DNA of 64,000 bases from RBG-16-66-20 sp040752005 (GTDB taxonomy: Bacteria; Pseudomonadota; Gammaproteobacteria; Burkholderiales; SG8-39). The stretch spans positions 1 through 64,000 of the forward strand of contig JBFMFX010000018.1 in NCBI GenBank assembly GCA_040752005.1, given 5' to 3'. Below are positions 23,276 to 32,073 of this stretch, piece by piece. Each line of letters starts with the position of its first letter. Positions within the stretch are counted from its first letter, which is position 1. Made by a program: the position numbers and the translations under genes. A model generated the notes under the pieces. That model was not told the DNA's origin and searched no databases. It saw only the letters and a program-made list of their open reading frames with translations.

Positions 23276-24364
23276 GGGGTAGATCGCCCCGAGCACCCGC
23301 GGCCCGCGCGAGCCGGTGACTGCCGGCAGGCCGGCGGGGCGGCCTTCGAGCGCCTCGCGCGCAAGCCAAGCGAACGCAGCCGCCTCGACAAGCTGCGGCG
23401 CGATGCCGTGCGCCTCGCTCGTCTCCAGCGCAGACGGAGCGAGGAGCTCGGCGAGCCGGTGCACGAGCGCCACGTTCTTCGCCCCGCCGCCACAGACGAT
23501 GACGCGCCGTGCGCTAGGGCAATGCGTCGCGATCGCGGCTGCGGTGCTTCGCGCGGTCAGTTCGAGCAGTGTCGCCTGCACGTCGCGGGGATCCTCGCCG
23601 CCCGCCAGCTTTTGCGCGAGCCACGCCAGATTGAAGAGATCGCGCCCGGTGCTCTTGGGTGGCGGCTTGGCGAAATAGGGCTCGGCGAGCAGGCGTAAGA
23701 GCAGGTCCGTGTTCACCGTGCCGCCGGCCGCCCACGCCCCGGCCTCGTCGCACGGGGTGCCGAGATGGCGCTCGGCCCAGGTATCGAGCAGGCAGTTGCC
23801 CGGCCCGGTGTCGAAGCCCGTGACGGCGCCGCCCGCCGAAAGGCATGTGACGTTGGCGATGCCGCCGAGGTTGAGTACCGCGCGGTCCTCGCCGCGGCTT
23901 GCGAACACCGCGGCGTGAAACGCCGGCACGAGCGGCGCGCCTTGCCCGCCGGCGGCGACGTCGCGGCTGCGAAAGTCGGCCACTACCGTGATTCCGGTCA
24001 GCTCGGCAAGCAGCGCCGCGTTGCCGATCTGCACCGTGTAGCCGAGGTCGGGGCGGTGACGCACGGTCTGGCCGTGGCAGCCGATCGCGCGCACCGCGGC
24101 CTTGTCGCCGTGCGCGGCAAGGTCGAGCGCCGCGACGGCGCGCGCGTAGCATCGCGCGAGCGCGTTGCTGGCGAGCGCCGCGCGCTCCAGTTCGTTCTCG
24201 CCCGGCGCGTTGAGCGCGGCGAGCTCGGCGCGGAGCTTCGCATCGAAGGCGACGTGACTCGCGGCGAGAATTCGCGGGCGCGGCGCACCGAAATCTGCGA
24301 GCACCGCATCGGCCCCGTCGAGGCTGGTGCCCGACATCAGGCCGACGTAGCGCGCGCTGCTCAC
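23273..24364 (-). CDS. anmK: anhydro-N-acetylmuramic acid kinase
   Basis: A 363-residue cytoplasmic ASKHA kinase that phosphorylates and opens 1,6-anhydro-MurNAc during murein recycling. N-terminal phosphate loop YVGLMSGTSLDGADAVLADF; also AIGCHGQTVRHRP, NLGGIANVT, FDTGPGNCLLDTW and the ATP site RVIVCGGGAKN. Its ATG overlaps the stop of the upstream M23 peptidase gene by four bases, so peptidoglycan cleavage and recycling are translationally coupled. Confidence 0.95.
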   Translation of the reverse strand: MSSARYVGLMSGTSLDGADAVLADFGAPRPRILAASHVAFDAKLRAELAALNAPGENELERAALASNALARCYARAVAALDLAAHGDKAAVRAIGCHGQTVRHRPDLGYTVQIGNAALLAELTGITVVADFRSRDVAAGGQGAPLVPAFHAAVFASRGEDRAVLNLGGIANVTCLSAGGAVTGFDTGPGNCLLDTWAERHLGTPCDEAGAWAAGGTVNTDLLLRLLAEPYFAKPPPKSTGRDLFNLAWLAQKLAGGEDPRDVQATLLELTARSTAAAIATHCPSARRVIVCGGGAKNVALVHRLAELLAPSALETSEAHGIAPQLVEAAAFAWLAREALEGRPAGLPAVTGSRGPRVLGAIYP

Positions 24365-25629
24365 TCGAACTGCGCGACTTGCGTTCCCGCGAGAAGCTGC
24401 AGGCGCGCGACCAGGGGCTCGGCCTGCGCGCGGAATGCGGCGAGCTCGTTCGCGGGCACCGGCTGCGCCGCCGCGAACGCCATGCGCAAGGGGTTGCGCG
24501 CGACTCCCGCGACGCGAAACTCGTAATGGAGGTGCGGGCCCGTCGCCCAGCCGGTCTGGCCGACGAAGCCGATCGTCTCGCCCTGCGCGATGCGCGCGCC
24601 CTTGCGCACGCCGCGCGCAAATCCCGCCAGATGCGCGTACACCGTTTCCTGGCCGCCGCCGTGGCGCAGCACGACGACGTTGCCGTAGCCGCCCGAACGC
24701 CCCGCGAACTCGACCGTGCCATCGCCGGTCGCGCGCACGCGCGTTCCGGCGGGCGCGCTATAGTCCACGCCCTGGTGCGCGCGCCAGGTGTGCAGGAACG
24801 GATGCCGCCTCAGCCCGAAACCGGAGCTCACGCGCGAGAGTTCGAGCGGCGAGCGCAGGAACGCCTTGCGCAGGCTCGCGCCGTCGGGCGCGTAGTAGCC
24901 GCCGCTTTCGCCTGGCGGCGCGAACCAGAGCGCGCGGTGGCTGCGGCCCTGATTGACGATCTCGGCGGCGAGCACGCGCCCGGCGCGCAGCACGCGCCCG
25001 TCGAAGGCGTGCACTTCGTACACCACCGAGAGCCGATCGCCCTTGCGCAGGTCGCGGTGAAAGTCAATGTCGCCGCCGAAGATGTCGGCAAGCTGCAGTG
25101 CGACCGAATCGGGGATGCCGGCCGCGTCGGTCGCGGCGAAAAGCGACGAGCGGATCTCGGCGCTTTTCGTTTCCTGCCAGGTCGCGAGCGCTGCGGCCGA
25201 CTCGCTCGCGACGAGTGCCTCGCCCGGGCCACGCTCGATGCGCACCAGCCGCTCGCGGGCGCCGAGAAAAGAAAGCGATCGCAGCATGCCGTCGGCGCTC
25301 ACCTCGGCGCTCACCCAGGTGCCGGGACGCAGCAGGCGCATCTGCGGCAGCTGCGCGAGCGCGCGCGCGTCCGCCTCGGCGATCGCAAGACGCGCGGCGA
25401 GCGCGCCGAGCGTGTCACCGGGCTGGAAGCGCTCGACGGTCACGTAGCTTTCCGGTGACGGCAGCAGCGCCTCGGCGGGCGAGAAGAAAAGCGGCTCGGG
25501 CAGCGCCGTCTTCGGCAGAAGCAGCTCGGTCTCGCGCAATTCGCCGATCGTGGCGAGCGCCGCGACCACTCCCCAGAGCGCGAGCGCGAAGAGAATGAGC
25601 GCACGCAGCAGGGGCAGGCCGGGAATCAC
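24361..25629 (-). CDS. M23 family murein endopeptidase with LysM-like region
   Basis: About 422 residues. The N-terminal helix (LPLLRALILFALALWGVVAALATI) anchors or exports the protein. A LysM-like stretch (VTVERFQPGDTLGALAARLAIAEADARAL) and a central OapA/NlpD-type domain follow. The zinc peptidase domain has HQGVDYSAPAGTRVRATGDG (HxxxD), VYAHLAGF and PHLHYEFRVAG (HxH). It cleaves peptidoglycan cross-links in the periplasm. GTG 25629 gives the family-like N-terminus VIPGLPLLR; TTG 25677 is an alternative. Divergent from tyrS. Confidence 0.93.
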   Translation of the reverse strand: MIPGLPLLRALILFALALWGVVAALATIGELRETELLLPKTALPEPLFFSPAEALLPSPESYVTVERFQPGDTLGALAARLAIAEADARALAQLPQMRLLRPGTWVSAEVSADGMLRSLSFLGARERLVRIERGPGEALVASESAAALATWQETKSAEIRSSLFAATDAAGIPDSVALQLADIFGGDIDFHRDLRKGDRLSVVYEVHAFDGRVLRAGRVLAAEIVNQGRSHRALWFAPPGESGGYYAPDGASLRKAFLRSPLELSRVSSGFGLRRHPFLHTWRAHQGVDYSAPAGTRVRATGDGTVEFAGRSGGYGNVVVLRHGGGQETVYAHLAGFARGVRKGARIAQGETIGFVGQTGWATGPHLHYEFRVAGVARNPLRMAFAAAQPVPANELAAFRAQAEPLVARLQLLAGTQVAQFE

Positions 25630-25715
25630 GGTTCGGCTAGAATTTCTTCGTTGTTCGAAAGTGCGGCAGTCTAGCAAAGAATCCGCCAGCGCGAGAAAAG
25701 CCCCCCCACCCTTCC

Positions 25716-26927
25716 ATGGCGAAGATCACGATCCCCGTCGAGGAGCAGCTCGCGCGCATCAAGCGCGGCTGCGCGGAGCTGATCGTCGAGGCGGAGCTTG
25801 CGCGCAAGCTCGCCACCGGCCGGCCGCTGCGGGTGAAGCTCGGCCTCGATCCGACGGCGCCTGATCTGCACCTCGGCCACACGGTGGTGATCAACAAGCT
25901 GCGCGACTTCCAGGAATTGGGCCACCAGGTGCAGTTCCTGATCGGCGATTTCACCGGCATGATCGGCGATCCCACCGGCAAGAACCAGACGCGGCCGCCG
26001 CTCTCGCGCGAGCAGATCCTGGAGAACGCGAAGACCTACCGGGCGCAGATGGCGAAGATCCTCGACCCGGAGAAGACTCAGGTTCTCTTCAATTCGGAGT
26101 GGTCCGACAAACTGGGCGCCGAAGGGATGATCCGCCTGGCCGCGCGCTACACCGTGGCGCGGCTGCTCGAGCGCGAGGATTTCGCGCGGCGATTCCGCGC
26201 CGGCCAGCCGATCGCGGTGCACGAGCTGCTCTATCCCCTGATGCAGGGCTACGACTCGGTCGCGATGCGCGCCGATGTCGAGCTGGGCGGCACCGACCAG
26301 AAGTTCAACCTGCTGGTCGGGCGCGAGCTGCAGAAGGACTACGGGCAGGAGCCGCAGTGCGTGCTGACGATGCCGCTGCTGGAAGGCACCGACGGCGTGG
26401 AGAAGATGTCAAAGTCGCTCGGCAACTACATCGGGATCACCGAGCCGCCGCAGGAGATGTTCGGCAAACTCATGTCCATCTCCGACGAGCTGATGTGGCG
26501 CTACCTGGAGCTGCTGTCGTTCCGGCCGCCGGAGGAGATCCGGGCGAAGCGCCGCGCGGTGGAGGCCGGCGCCAATCCGCGCGACGTGAAGTTCGAGCTG
26601 GCGCACGAAATCGTCGAGCGCTTCCACGGCCGCGCCGCCGCGGATGCCGCCGGCGAGGAGTTCAACGCGCGCTTTCGCGATCACGCGCTTCCGCGCGAGA
26701 TCCCCGAGGTGACGCTCGCCGCCCCGGAAGGAGGGCTCGCGATCGCGCAGCTTCTGCGCCAGGCCGGCCTTGCGCCGTCGGCCTCCGAGGCGGCGCGCCT
26801 CATCGAGCAGGGCGGCGTCAAGGTGAATGGTGCGCGCGTCGCCGAGCGCTCGCTCGCGCTCGCCAGGGGCGGGTCTTACGTGGTGCAGGTCGGAAAGCGG
26901 CGCTTCGCGCGGGTGAGGCTCGTCTGA
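25716..26927 (+). CDS. tyrS: tyrosyl-tRNA synthetase
   Basis: A 403-residue class I synthetase. HIGH-type motif in LGLDPTAPDLHLGHTVV, tyrosine pocket QGYDSVAMRADVELGGTDQKFN, KMSKS at VEKMSKSLGNYIG, and a C-terminal S4 RNA-binding domain (EAARLIEQGGVKVNGARV). It belongs to the longer bacterial TyrRS subgroup. Its TGA overlaps the ATG of the following hydrolase (TGATG). Confidence 0.97.
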   Translation: MAKITIPVEEQLARIKRGCAELIVEAELARKLATGRPLRVKLGLDPTAPDLHLGHTVVINKLRDFQELGHQVQFLIGDFTGMIGDPTGKNQTRPPLSREQILENAKTYRAQMAKILDPEKTQVLFNSEWSDKLGAEGMIRLAARYTVARLLEREDFARRFRAGQPIAVHELLYPLMQGYDSVAMRADVELGGTDQKFNLLVGRELQKDYGQEPQCVLTMPLLEGTDGVEKMSKSLGNYIGITEPPQEMFGKLMSISDELMWRYLELLSFRPPEEIRAKRRAVEAGANPRDVKFELAHEIVERFHGRAAADAAGEEFNARFRDHALPREIPEVTLAAPEGGLAIAQLLRQAGLAPSASEAARLIEQGGVKVNGARVAERSLALARGGSYVVQVGKRRFARVRLV

Positions 26928-27706
26928 TGGCGCCGCACTGGGAGGTTTACGCGCTCAAGTACGCGCGTCACGAGCGGCGCGCGTCCGAGAACTTCATCGG
27001 CGGCGATCCGCACGACGGGCCGATGCCGCTCGACTATTTCGTGTGGCTGCTGCGAAGCGGTGCGCGCGAGATCGTGGTGGACACCGGCTTTTCCGCGGCG
27101 ATGGCCGCAAAGCGCGCGCGCGAGCATCTGCGCTGCCCGGCCGCGGCGCTTGCGCTGCTTGGCTGCGACGCGCAATCGGTGAAGGACGTGGTGATCACGC
27201 ACCTGCACTACGATCACGTCGGCAACTTCGAGCTTTTTCCTGCCGCCGAGTTTCACCTGCAGGAGCGCGAGATGCGCTACGCGACCGGGCGCGACATGCG
27301 CCACGCGGTGTTTCGCGGCGCCTACGAGGTCGAGGACGTGGTCGGGATGGTGCGGCGCGTGTACGCCGGGCGCGTGCGCTATTGCGACGGCGACGCCGAG
27401 ATCGCCCCGGGCGTGTCGGTGCATCTCCTCGGTGGGCACACGATGGGGCTTCAGGTGGTGCGCGTCGCGACGCGCCGCGGATACGTGGTGCTCGCCTCCG
27501 ATGGCGCCCATTTCTACGCGAACCTCGAGCAGGTGCGCCCGTTTCCGATCGTCTGGAGCGTCGCCGACATGGTCGCGGGCTACGCCAAGATCGCGGCGCT
27601 CGCCGATTCGCCCGCGCACATCGTCCCCGGCCACGATCCGCTGGTGATGGCGCGCTACCCCGCGCCCTCGGCCGCGCTCGAAGGCATCGCCGTGCGCCTC
27701 GACTGA
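26927..27706 (+). CDS. metallo-beta-lactamase fold hydrolase (lactonase-like)
   Basis: A 259-residue protein with the dinuclear zinc motif VVITHLHYDHVGNFELFP (HxHxDH). Further ligands are in LLGGHTMGLQVVRV, ASDGAHFYAN and HIVPGHDPLVMARY. The overall order resembles the N-acyl-homoserine lactonase (AHL lactonase-like) branch, but the substrate cannot be read from sequence. The N-terminus WEVYALKYARHERRASENFIGG is typical of a proteobacterial subgroup. Overlaps tyrS by one base, so expression is probably coupled. Confidence 0.85.
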   Translation: MAPHWEVYALKYARHERRASENFIGGDPHDGPMPLDYFVWLLRSGAREIVVDTGFSAAMAAKRAREHLRCPAAALALLGCDAQSVKDVVITHLHYDHVGNFELFPAAEFHLQEREMRYATGRDMRHAVFRGAYEVEDVVGMVRRVYAGRVRYCDGDAEIAPGVSVHLLGGHTMGLQVVRVATRRGYVVLASDGAHFYANLEQVRPFPIVWSVADMVAGYAKIAALADSPAHIVPGHDPLVMARYPAPSAALEGIAVRLD

Positions 27707-27721
27707 GCCTGCGCGGCGAGG

Positions 27722-28924
27722 TCAGAGACGGCTCGCGCGTACGGTGGCGTCGGAACGCCGCCACACCTCGGGCAACAGTTCCGTACCGAGGCCGGGGCCG
27801 GGCGGCGCGGCGATCAGGCCCGCCATCGGCCTGGGCACCTGCGTCACCAGCTCGTTGTACCAGCCGGTATAGAACGCGCGCACCGATTCCTGCACCAGCG
27901 CATTCGGGCACCATACCGAGAAGTGGCAGGAGGCGGCGTACACGACGGGGCCGACGCAGTCGTGCGGCGCGACCGGAAGCTGCCAGGCGTCGGCGAGCGC
28001 GGCGATGCGGCGCGCTTCCGAGATCCTGCCGCACCAGGCGAGATCGAACATCACGATACCGGCGACGCCGGTCTGCAGCAGGTCCTTGAAACCCCAGCGG
28101 CCGGCGAGCGTCTCCGAGGCGCAGATCGGCGCCTTCGAGTGCGGCGCGTATGCCTTCAGCAGCTCCAGCGAATCCATCCGGATCGGATCCTCGTGCCAGT
28201 AGGTGTCGAACTCGGCCAGCGCCCGCGCGATTTTCTGCGCCGCCGGCAGCCGCCACAGCGAATGGAACTCGACCATGATGTCCATGCGGTTGCCGACCGC
28301 GGTGCGGATGCGGCGAAAAGGCTCCAGCGCGCGCTCCAGATCCGGCCCGCCGATGTGCCAGCCGTCGCTCGCCTCGGCGAAGGTATCGAACGGCCAGATC
28401 TTCATCGCGGTGATGCCCTGTTCGAGAAGCGAGACGGCGAGTTCATCGGCCCTGTGCAGGAACGCGTCCAGATCCTCGTAAGGTCCCGCGGCTGCCGCCG
28501 CCGGCAGGCCCCAGTTGTCCGAAGACTGCCCGCGCGCCTCGCGCACGTAGCGGTATCCGGCGCAGGTGTTGTAGGTGCGGATCGCCGGCCGGCTCGCGCC
28601 ACCGAGCGCGCGATAGAGCGGCTGGCCGCAAGCCCGCGCGAAGAGGTCCCAGAGTGCGATGTCCACTGCCGAAACGGCGCGCATCCCCACTCCCGGGCCG
28701 CGCCAGCCGAGGTAGTCCAGCAGGCTGCGCATCGCCGCCTCGACGTCGCGCGGGTCGCGCCCGAGCAGCCGCGGCGCCACGTGCTCGTGCAGGTACGCCT
28801 CCACCGATTGCGCGGCGAAGCAGGTCTCGCCCAGCCCCGCCAGCCCCTCGTCGGTGTGCAGGCGCACCCACACGAGGTTGGGGAACTCGGCCAGGCGCAG
28901 CGTCTCGACCTGTGTCAGCTTCAT
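27722..28924 (-). CDS. mandelate racemase/muconate lactonizing family enzyme
   Basis: A 400-residue enolase-superfamily enzyme. The N-terminal capping domain starts MKLTQVETLRLAEFPNLVWVRL. In the barrel the metal-ligand strands read MDIMVEFHSLW, TYWHEDPIRMDS and APICASETLAGRWGF; C-terminal catalytic elements are GIVMFDLAWCGRISEARRIA and APHDCVGPVVYAAS. It probably dehydrates or racemises a sugar acid. ATG 28924 was preferred over an upstream extension. Divergent from a TRAP binding protein, whose ligand may be its substrate; that is inference. Confidence 0.85.
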   Translation of the reverse strand: MKLTQVETLRLAEFPNLVWVRLHTDEGLAGLGETCFAAQSVEAYLHEHVAPRLLGRDPRDVEAAMRSLLDYLGWRGPGVGMRAVSAVDIALWDLFARACGQPLYRALGGASRPAIRTYNTCAGYRYVREARGQSSDNWGLPAAAAAGPYEDLDAFLHRADELAVSLLEQGITAMKIWPFDTFAEASDGWHIGGPDLERALEPFRRIRTAVGNRMDIMVEFHSLWRLPAAQKIARALAEFDTYWHEDPIRMDSLELLKAYAPHSKAPICASETLAGRWGFKDLLQTGVAGIVMFDLAWCGRISEARRIAALADAWQLPVAPHDCVGPVVYAASCHFSVWCPNALVQESVRAFYTGWYNELVTQVPRPMAGLIAAPPGPGLGTELLPEVWRRSDATVRASRL

Positions 28925-29022
28925 GCGCCCCATTATCGTGCACCCACGGTTCGTTGACAGCGGTGGCATCGCCTCCTAACATCCGGTTCCTCTTTCGAGG
29001 AACAACCACAAAGGGGGAACCG

Positions 29023-30162
29023 ATGCGAACCGCTCTCAAGATTGCGCTCGCGGTGCTGGCAGGGGCTGGCTTGGCGCTTCCTGCGCTCGCGCAGCAGCCG
29101 GCGGCGAAGACGCTCAAGATGCAGTCCACATGGCCCGCGGCGCTCACGCTGCAGGACAACTTCCGCTTCTTCGGCGAGCGGGTGGAGAAGCTCACCGGCG
29201 GCGCGCTCAAGATCGAGACGCTCGCCGCCGGGCAGGTGGTGCCGCCGTTCGAGGTGCTGGACGCCACGCACCGCAAGGTGATCGACGGCGCGCACGCGAT
29301 CGCCTACTACTGGGTCGGCAAGAACAAGGCGGCGACGCTGTTCTCGAACACGCCCGCCGGCATCGCCGGGATGGACCACATGGACTTCCTCGGCTGGATC
29401 TACGAGGGCGGCGGGCTCGACCTGTGGTGGGAGTTCTACCAGAAGGAACTCAAGCTCAACCTGATCGCGTTCCCGATCCTGCCGGCGAGCCCGCAGGCGC
29501 TCGGCTGGTTCAAGCGACCGATCAAGAACCTCGCCGACTTCAAGGGCATGAAGTGCCGCCAGACCGGAATCGTCGCCGAGATCTACCAGCGGATGGGTCA
29601 GCAGACGGTCAACCTGCCCGGCGGCGAGATCGTGCCCGCCGCGCAGCGCGGCGTGATCGAGTGCGCCGAATGGGTGGGCGGGATCGAAGACCTGCGCCTG
29701 GGCCTGCCGCAGGTGTGGAAGTATCACTACACGCCGGGCATGCACGAGAGCGCCTCGATCGGCGAGCTGATGATCAACCTCGATGTGTGGAAATCTCTCG
29801 CCCCGCAGCAACAGGAGGCGATCCGCTCGGCGACCATGGAGACCTTCATGCGCTGGTGGGTGAAGTGGCAGCGCCAGAACGCCGATGCGATCGAGGAGAT
29901 GCGCACCAAGCACGGCACGGTGATCCTGCGCACGCCGCCGGAGATCCTCACCGCGTTCTTCAAGACCTGGGACGAAATCGCCAAGGAGGAGTCGGAGAAA
30001 AACCCGTTCTTCAAGAAGGTGCTCGACTCGCAGCGCGAATGGGCATCGAAGGTGGTTCCGGCCAAGCGCTTCATGTTCCCGCCGTACTCGTTCGCGGCTA
30101 ACTACTACTGGCCGGAAGGCGCGGCGCAGCCGGCCGCCAAGGGCGCAGGCAAGAAGAAGTGA
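29023..30162 (+). CDS. TRAP transporter solute-binding protein (DctP family), copy A
   Basis: A 379-residue periplasmic binding protein with signal peptide MRTALKIALAVLAGAGLALPALA. Typical DctP blocks are KMQSTWPAALTLQDNFRFFGERVEKLTGGALKIE, GWFKRPIKNLADFKGMKCRQTG, NLPGGEIVPAAQRGVIECAEWVGG (with the ligand Arg region) and WKYHYTPGMHES. Such long-form members often bind 2-oxo acids or other carboxylates. ATG follows AAAGGGGGAA. A hairpin but no T-run separates it from a close paralogue at 30322. Confidence 0.92.
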   Translation: MRTALKIALAVLAGAGLALPALAQQPAAKTLKMQSTWPAALTLQDNFRFFGERVEKLTGGALKIETLAAGQVVPPFEVLDATHRKVIDGAHAIAYYWVGKNKAATLFSNTPAGIAGMDHMDFLGWIYEGGGLDLWWEFYQKELKLNLIAFPILPASPQALGWFKRPIKNLADFKGMKCRQTGIVAEIYQRMGQQTVNLPGGEIVPAAQRGVIECAEWVGGIEDLRLGLPQVWKYHYTPGMHESASIGELMINLDVWKSLAPQQQEAIRSATMETFMRWWVKWQRQNADAIEEMRTKHGTVILRTPPEILTAFFKTWDEIAKEESEKNPFFKKVLDSQREWASKVVPAKRFMFPPYSFAANYYWPEGAAQPAAKGAGKKK

Positions 30163-30194
30163 ACCTTGCAGGAAGCTGAAGCGAGATATGAAAA

Positions 30195-30223
30195 GGAGAG
30201 GGCGGCTGCGCCTCGCCCTCTCC
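30195..30223 (+). promoter_or_regulatory. intercistronic hairpin between the two TRAP binding-protein genes
   Basis: GGAGAGGGCG pairs perfectly with CGCCCTCTCC across a 9-base loop. There is no T-run, so it more likely protects the 3' end of the upstream message or slows readthrough than acts as a full terminator. Confidence 0.6.
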
Positions 30224-30321
30224 GAGCCGGAGTGGCCGAATTTCCCCTGCGGGTTGACCGGGTTTTCTCAAGCGTGTAGTCTGCGTTTCGCTTTGCGGAA
30301 CTCATTCCAGGAGGAGGAGAC

Positions 30322-31449
30322 ATGACGCAATTGAAGAGGGCGCTCGCGGGGGCGGCCTGCGCGCTCGCGTTCGCCGGGGCCGCGCATGCGCAGACGGTGC
30401 TCAAGATGCAGGCGAGCTGGCCGGCGGCGCTGACGCTCTACGACAACTTCACCTACTTCGCCGAGCGCGTCGGCAAGATGACCGCCGGCAGCCTGAAGAT
30501 CGAAACCATGCCCGCCGGTCAGGTGGTGCCGGCCTTCGAGGTACTCGACGCGACGAACAAGAAGGTCCTCGACGGTGCGCATACCTGGGCGGCGTACTGG
30601 ACCGGCAAGAACAAGGCGGCAGTGCTCTTCACCGGAGGCCCCGGCGGCGGCTTCGGCATGGATTTCATAGACGCCATGGGGTGGCATTACCACGGCGGCG
30701 GTCTGGAGTTGTATCAGGAGTTCTATCAAAAGGAGCTGAAGCTCAACGTCGTCGCGATTCCCATCCTGCCTGCGGGCCCGCAGGCGTTCGGATGGTTCAA
30801 GCGCCCGATCAAGAACCTCGCTGACTTCAAGGGCATGAAGTGCCGCCAGACCGGCATCGCCCAGGAGGTCTTCAACAGGATGGGGATGCAGACCGTCAAC
30901 CTGCCGGGCGGCGAGATCATCCCGGCGGCGCAGCGCGGCGTGATCGACTGCGCCGAGTGGGTGGGCGGCGTCGAGGACCTGAAGCTCGGATTCCAAAACG
31001 TGTGGAAGTACCACTACACGCCGGGCGTGCACGAGAACGTCACCATCGCCGAGCTGCTCGTCAACGGCGACGTGTGGAAGTCGCTCAAGCCCGAGCAGCA
31101 GGAGATCATCCGTTCGGCGGCGAACGAGACGTTCCTCATCTGGTGGGCGAAGTGGCAGAAGCAGAACGCCGAGGCCCTCAAGGAGCTGCAGCAAAAGCAC
31201 GGCGTGCGGATCCTGCGCACCCCGCCCGACATCCTGATCGAGTTCCTCAAGACCTGGGACAAGCTCGCGGCGGAGGAGGCGGCGAAGAACCCGTTCTTCA
31301 AGCGGGTGCACGACTCGCAGCGCGCCTACGCCTCGCTGGTGGTGCCGGCCAAGCGCTTCATGTTCCCGCCGTACTCGTTCGTGGCCAACTACTACTTCCC
31401 CGAAGGCGGCGCGAAGCCGGCGGCCAAGAAGGCAGGAGCGAAGAACTAG
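30322..31449 (+). CDS. TRAP transporter solute-binding protein (DctP family), copy B
   Basis: A 375-residue paralogue of the preceding gene, sharing long identical blocks (GWFKRPIKNLADFKGMKC, NLPGGEI.PAAQRGVI.CAEWVGG, AKRFMFPPYSF.ANYY.PEG). Signal peptide MTQLKRALAGAACALAFAGAAHA. A very strong AGGAGGAGGAG precedes the ATG. The region around residues 100-130 (FTGGPGGGFGMDFIDAMGWHYHGG) differs from copy A, so ligand specificity may differ. It is followed by a terminator and then the membrane subunits. Confidence 0.93.
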   Translation: MTQLKRALAGAACALAFAGAAHAQTVLKMQASWPAALTLYDNFTYFAERVGKMTAGSLKIETMPAGQVVPAFEVLDATNKKVLDGAHTWAAYWTGKNKAAVLFTGGPGGGFGMDFIDAMGWHYHGGGLELYQEFYQKELKLNVVAIPILPAGPQAFGWFKRPIKNLADFKGMKCRQTGIAQEVFNRMGMQTVNLPGGEIIPAAQRGVIDCAEWVGGVEDLKLGFQNVWKYHYTPGVHENVTIAELLVNGDVWKSLKPEQQEIIRSAANETFLIWWAKWQKQNAEALKELQQKHGVRILRTPPDILIEFLKTWDKLAAEEAAKNPFFKRVHDSQRAYASLVVPAKRFMFPPYSFVANYYFPEGGAKPAAKKAGAKN

Positions 31450-31464
31450 CGCAGGCCCTGCAGC

Positions 31465-31495
31465 GAAGGGGCGGCCGGGCCGCCCCTTCTTTTTT
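31465..31495 (+). terminator. Rho-independent terminator between binding protein and DctQ
   Basis: GAAGGGGCGG, loop CCGGG, CCGCCCCTTC, then TTTTTTC. It would let most transcripts end after the binding protein and lower expression of the membrane subunits. Confidence 0.88.
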
Positions 31496-31518
31496 CATGA
31501 CCGGAAAAGCGCAGTTGC

Positions 31519-32070
31519 ATGGAAACCATCTCGCCGAAGCTCGTCGCGATCACCCAGAAGATTGACCGCTTCACCGACACGACCGGGACGCTGGTCGCGT
31601 GGCTCAACGTGCCCCTGATGCTCGTGGTCACCTGGGAGGTGAGCGCCCGATACCTGTTTCACGCGCCCACCATCTGGGCGTTCGACATCATCTACATGCT
31701 CTACGGCACGATCTTCATGCTGGGCGCGGCCTACGCGCTGCACAAGGGCGCGCACATCCGCACCGACTTCTTCTTCGAGAAGTGGTCCACCCGCACCAAG
31801 GGCATCATCGACTCGGTCGCGTACATCGTGTTCTTCTTTCCCTCGATCTTCGCGTTCTTCATCCTGAGCGCGCAGGAGGCGTGGTACGCGTACGACATCG
31901 GCGAGACCTCGGAGCAGACGCCGTGGCGCCCGGTGCTCTGGCCGTTCAAGACGGTGGTGCCGCTCACCTGCCTGCTGCTGCTCGTCCAGGGCGTCTCGGA
32001 GACGATCAAGAGCGTGTACGAGGCGCGCACCGGCGTGGAGCTCGAGCACAAGGAAAAGATCGAGGTCTAG
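31519..32070 (+). CDS. TRAP transporter small permease (DctQ family)
   Basis: A 183-residue inner-membrane subunit with four predicted helices: TTGTLVAWLNVPLMLVVTWEV, the span starting WAFDIIYMLYGTIFMLGAAYAL, GIIDSVAYIVFFFPSIFAFFI and FKTVVPLTCLLLLVQGVSE. It bridges the binding protein and the large permease in sodium-driven uptake. It lies just after a terminator hairpin and three bases before dctM. The N-terminal amphipathic stretch METISPKLVAITQKIDRF is usual for this size class. Confidence 0.9.
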   Translation: METISPKLVAITQKIDRFTDTTGTLVAWLNVPLMLVVTWEVSARYLFHAPTIWAFDIIYMLYGTIFMLGAAYALHKGAHIRTDFFFEKWSTRTKGIIDSVAYIVFFFPSIFAFFILSAQEAWYAYDIGETSEQTPWRPVLWPFKTVVPLTCLLLLVQGVSETIKSVYEARTGVELEHKEKIEV

Positions 32071-32073
32071 GCG

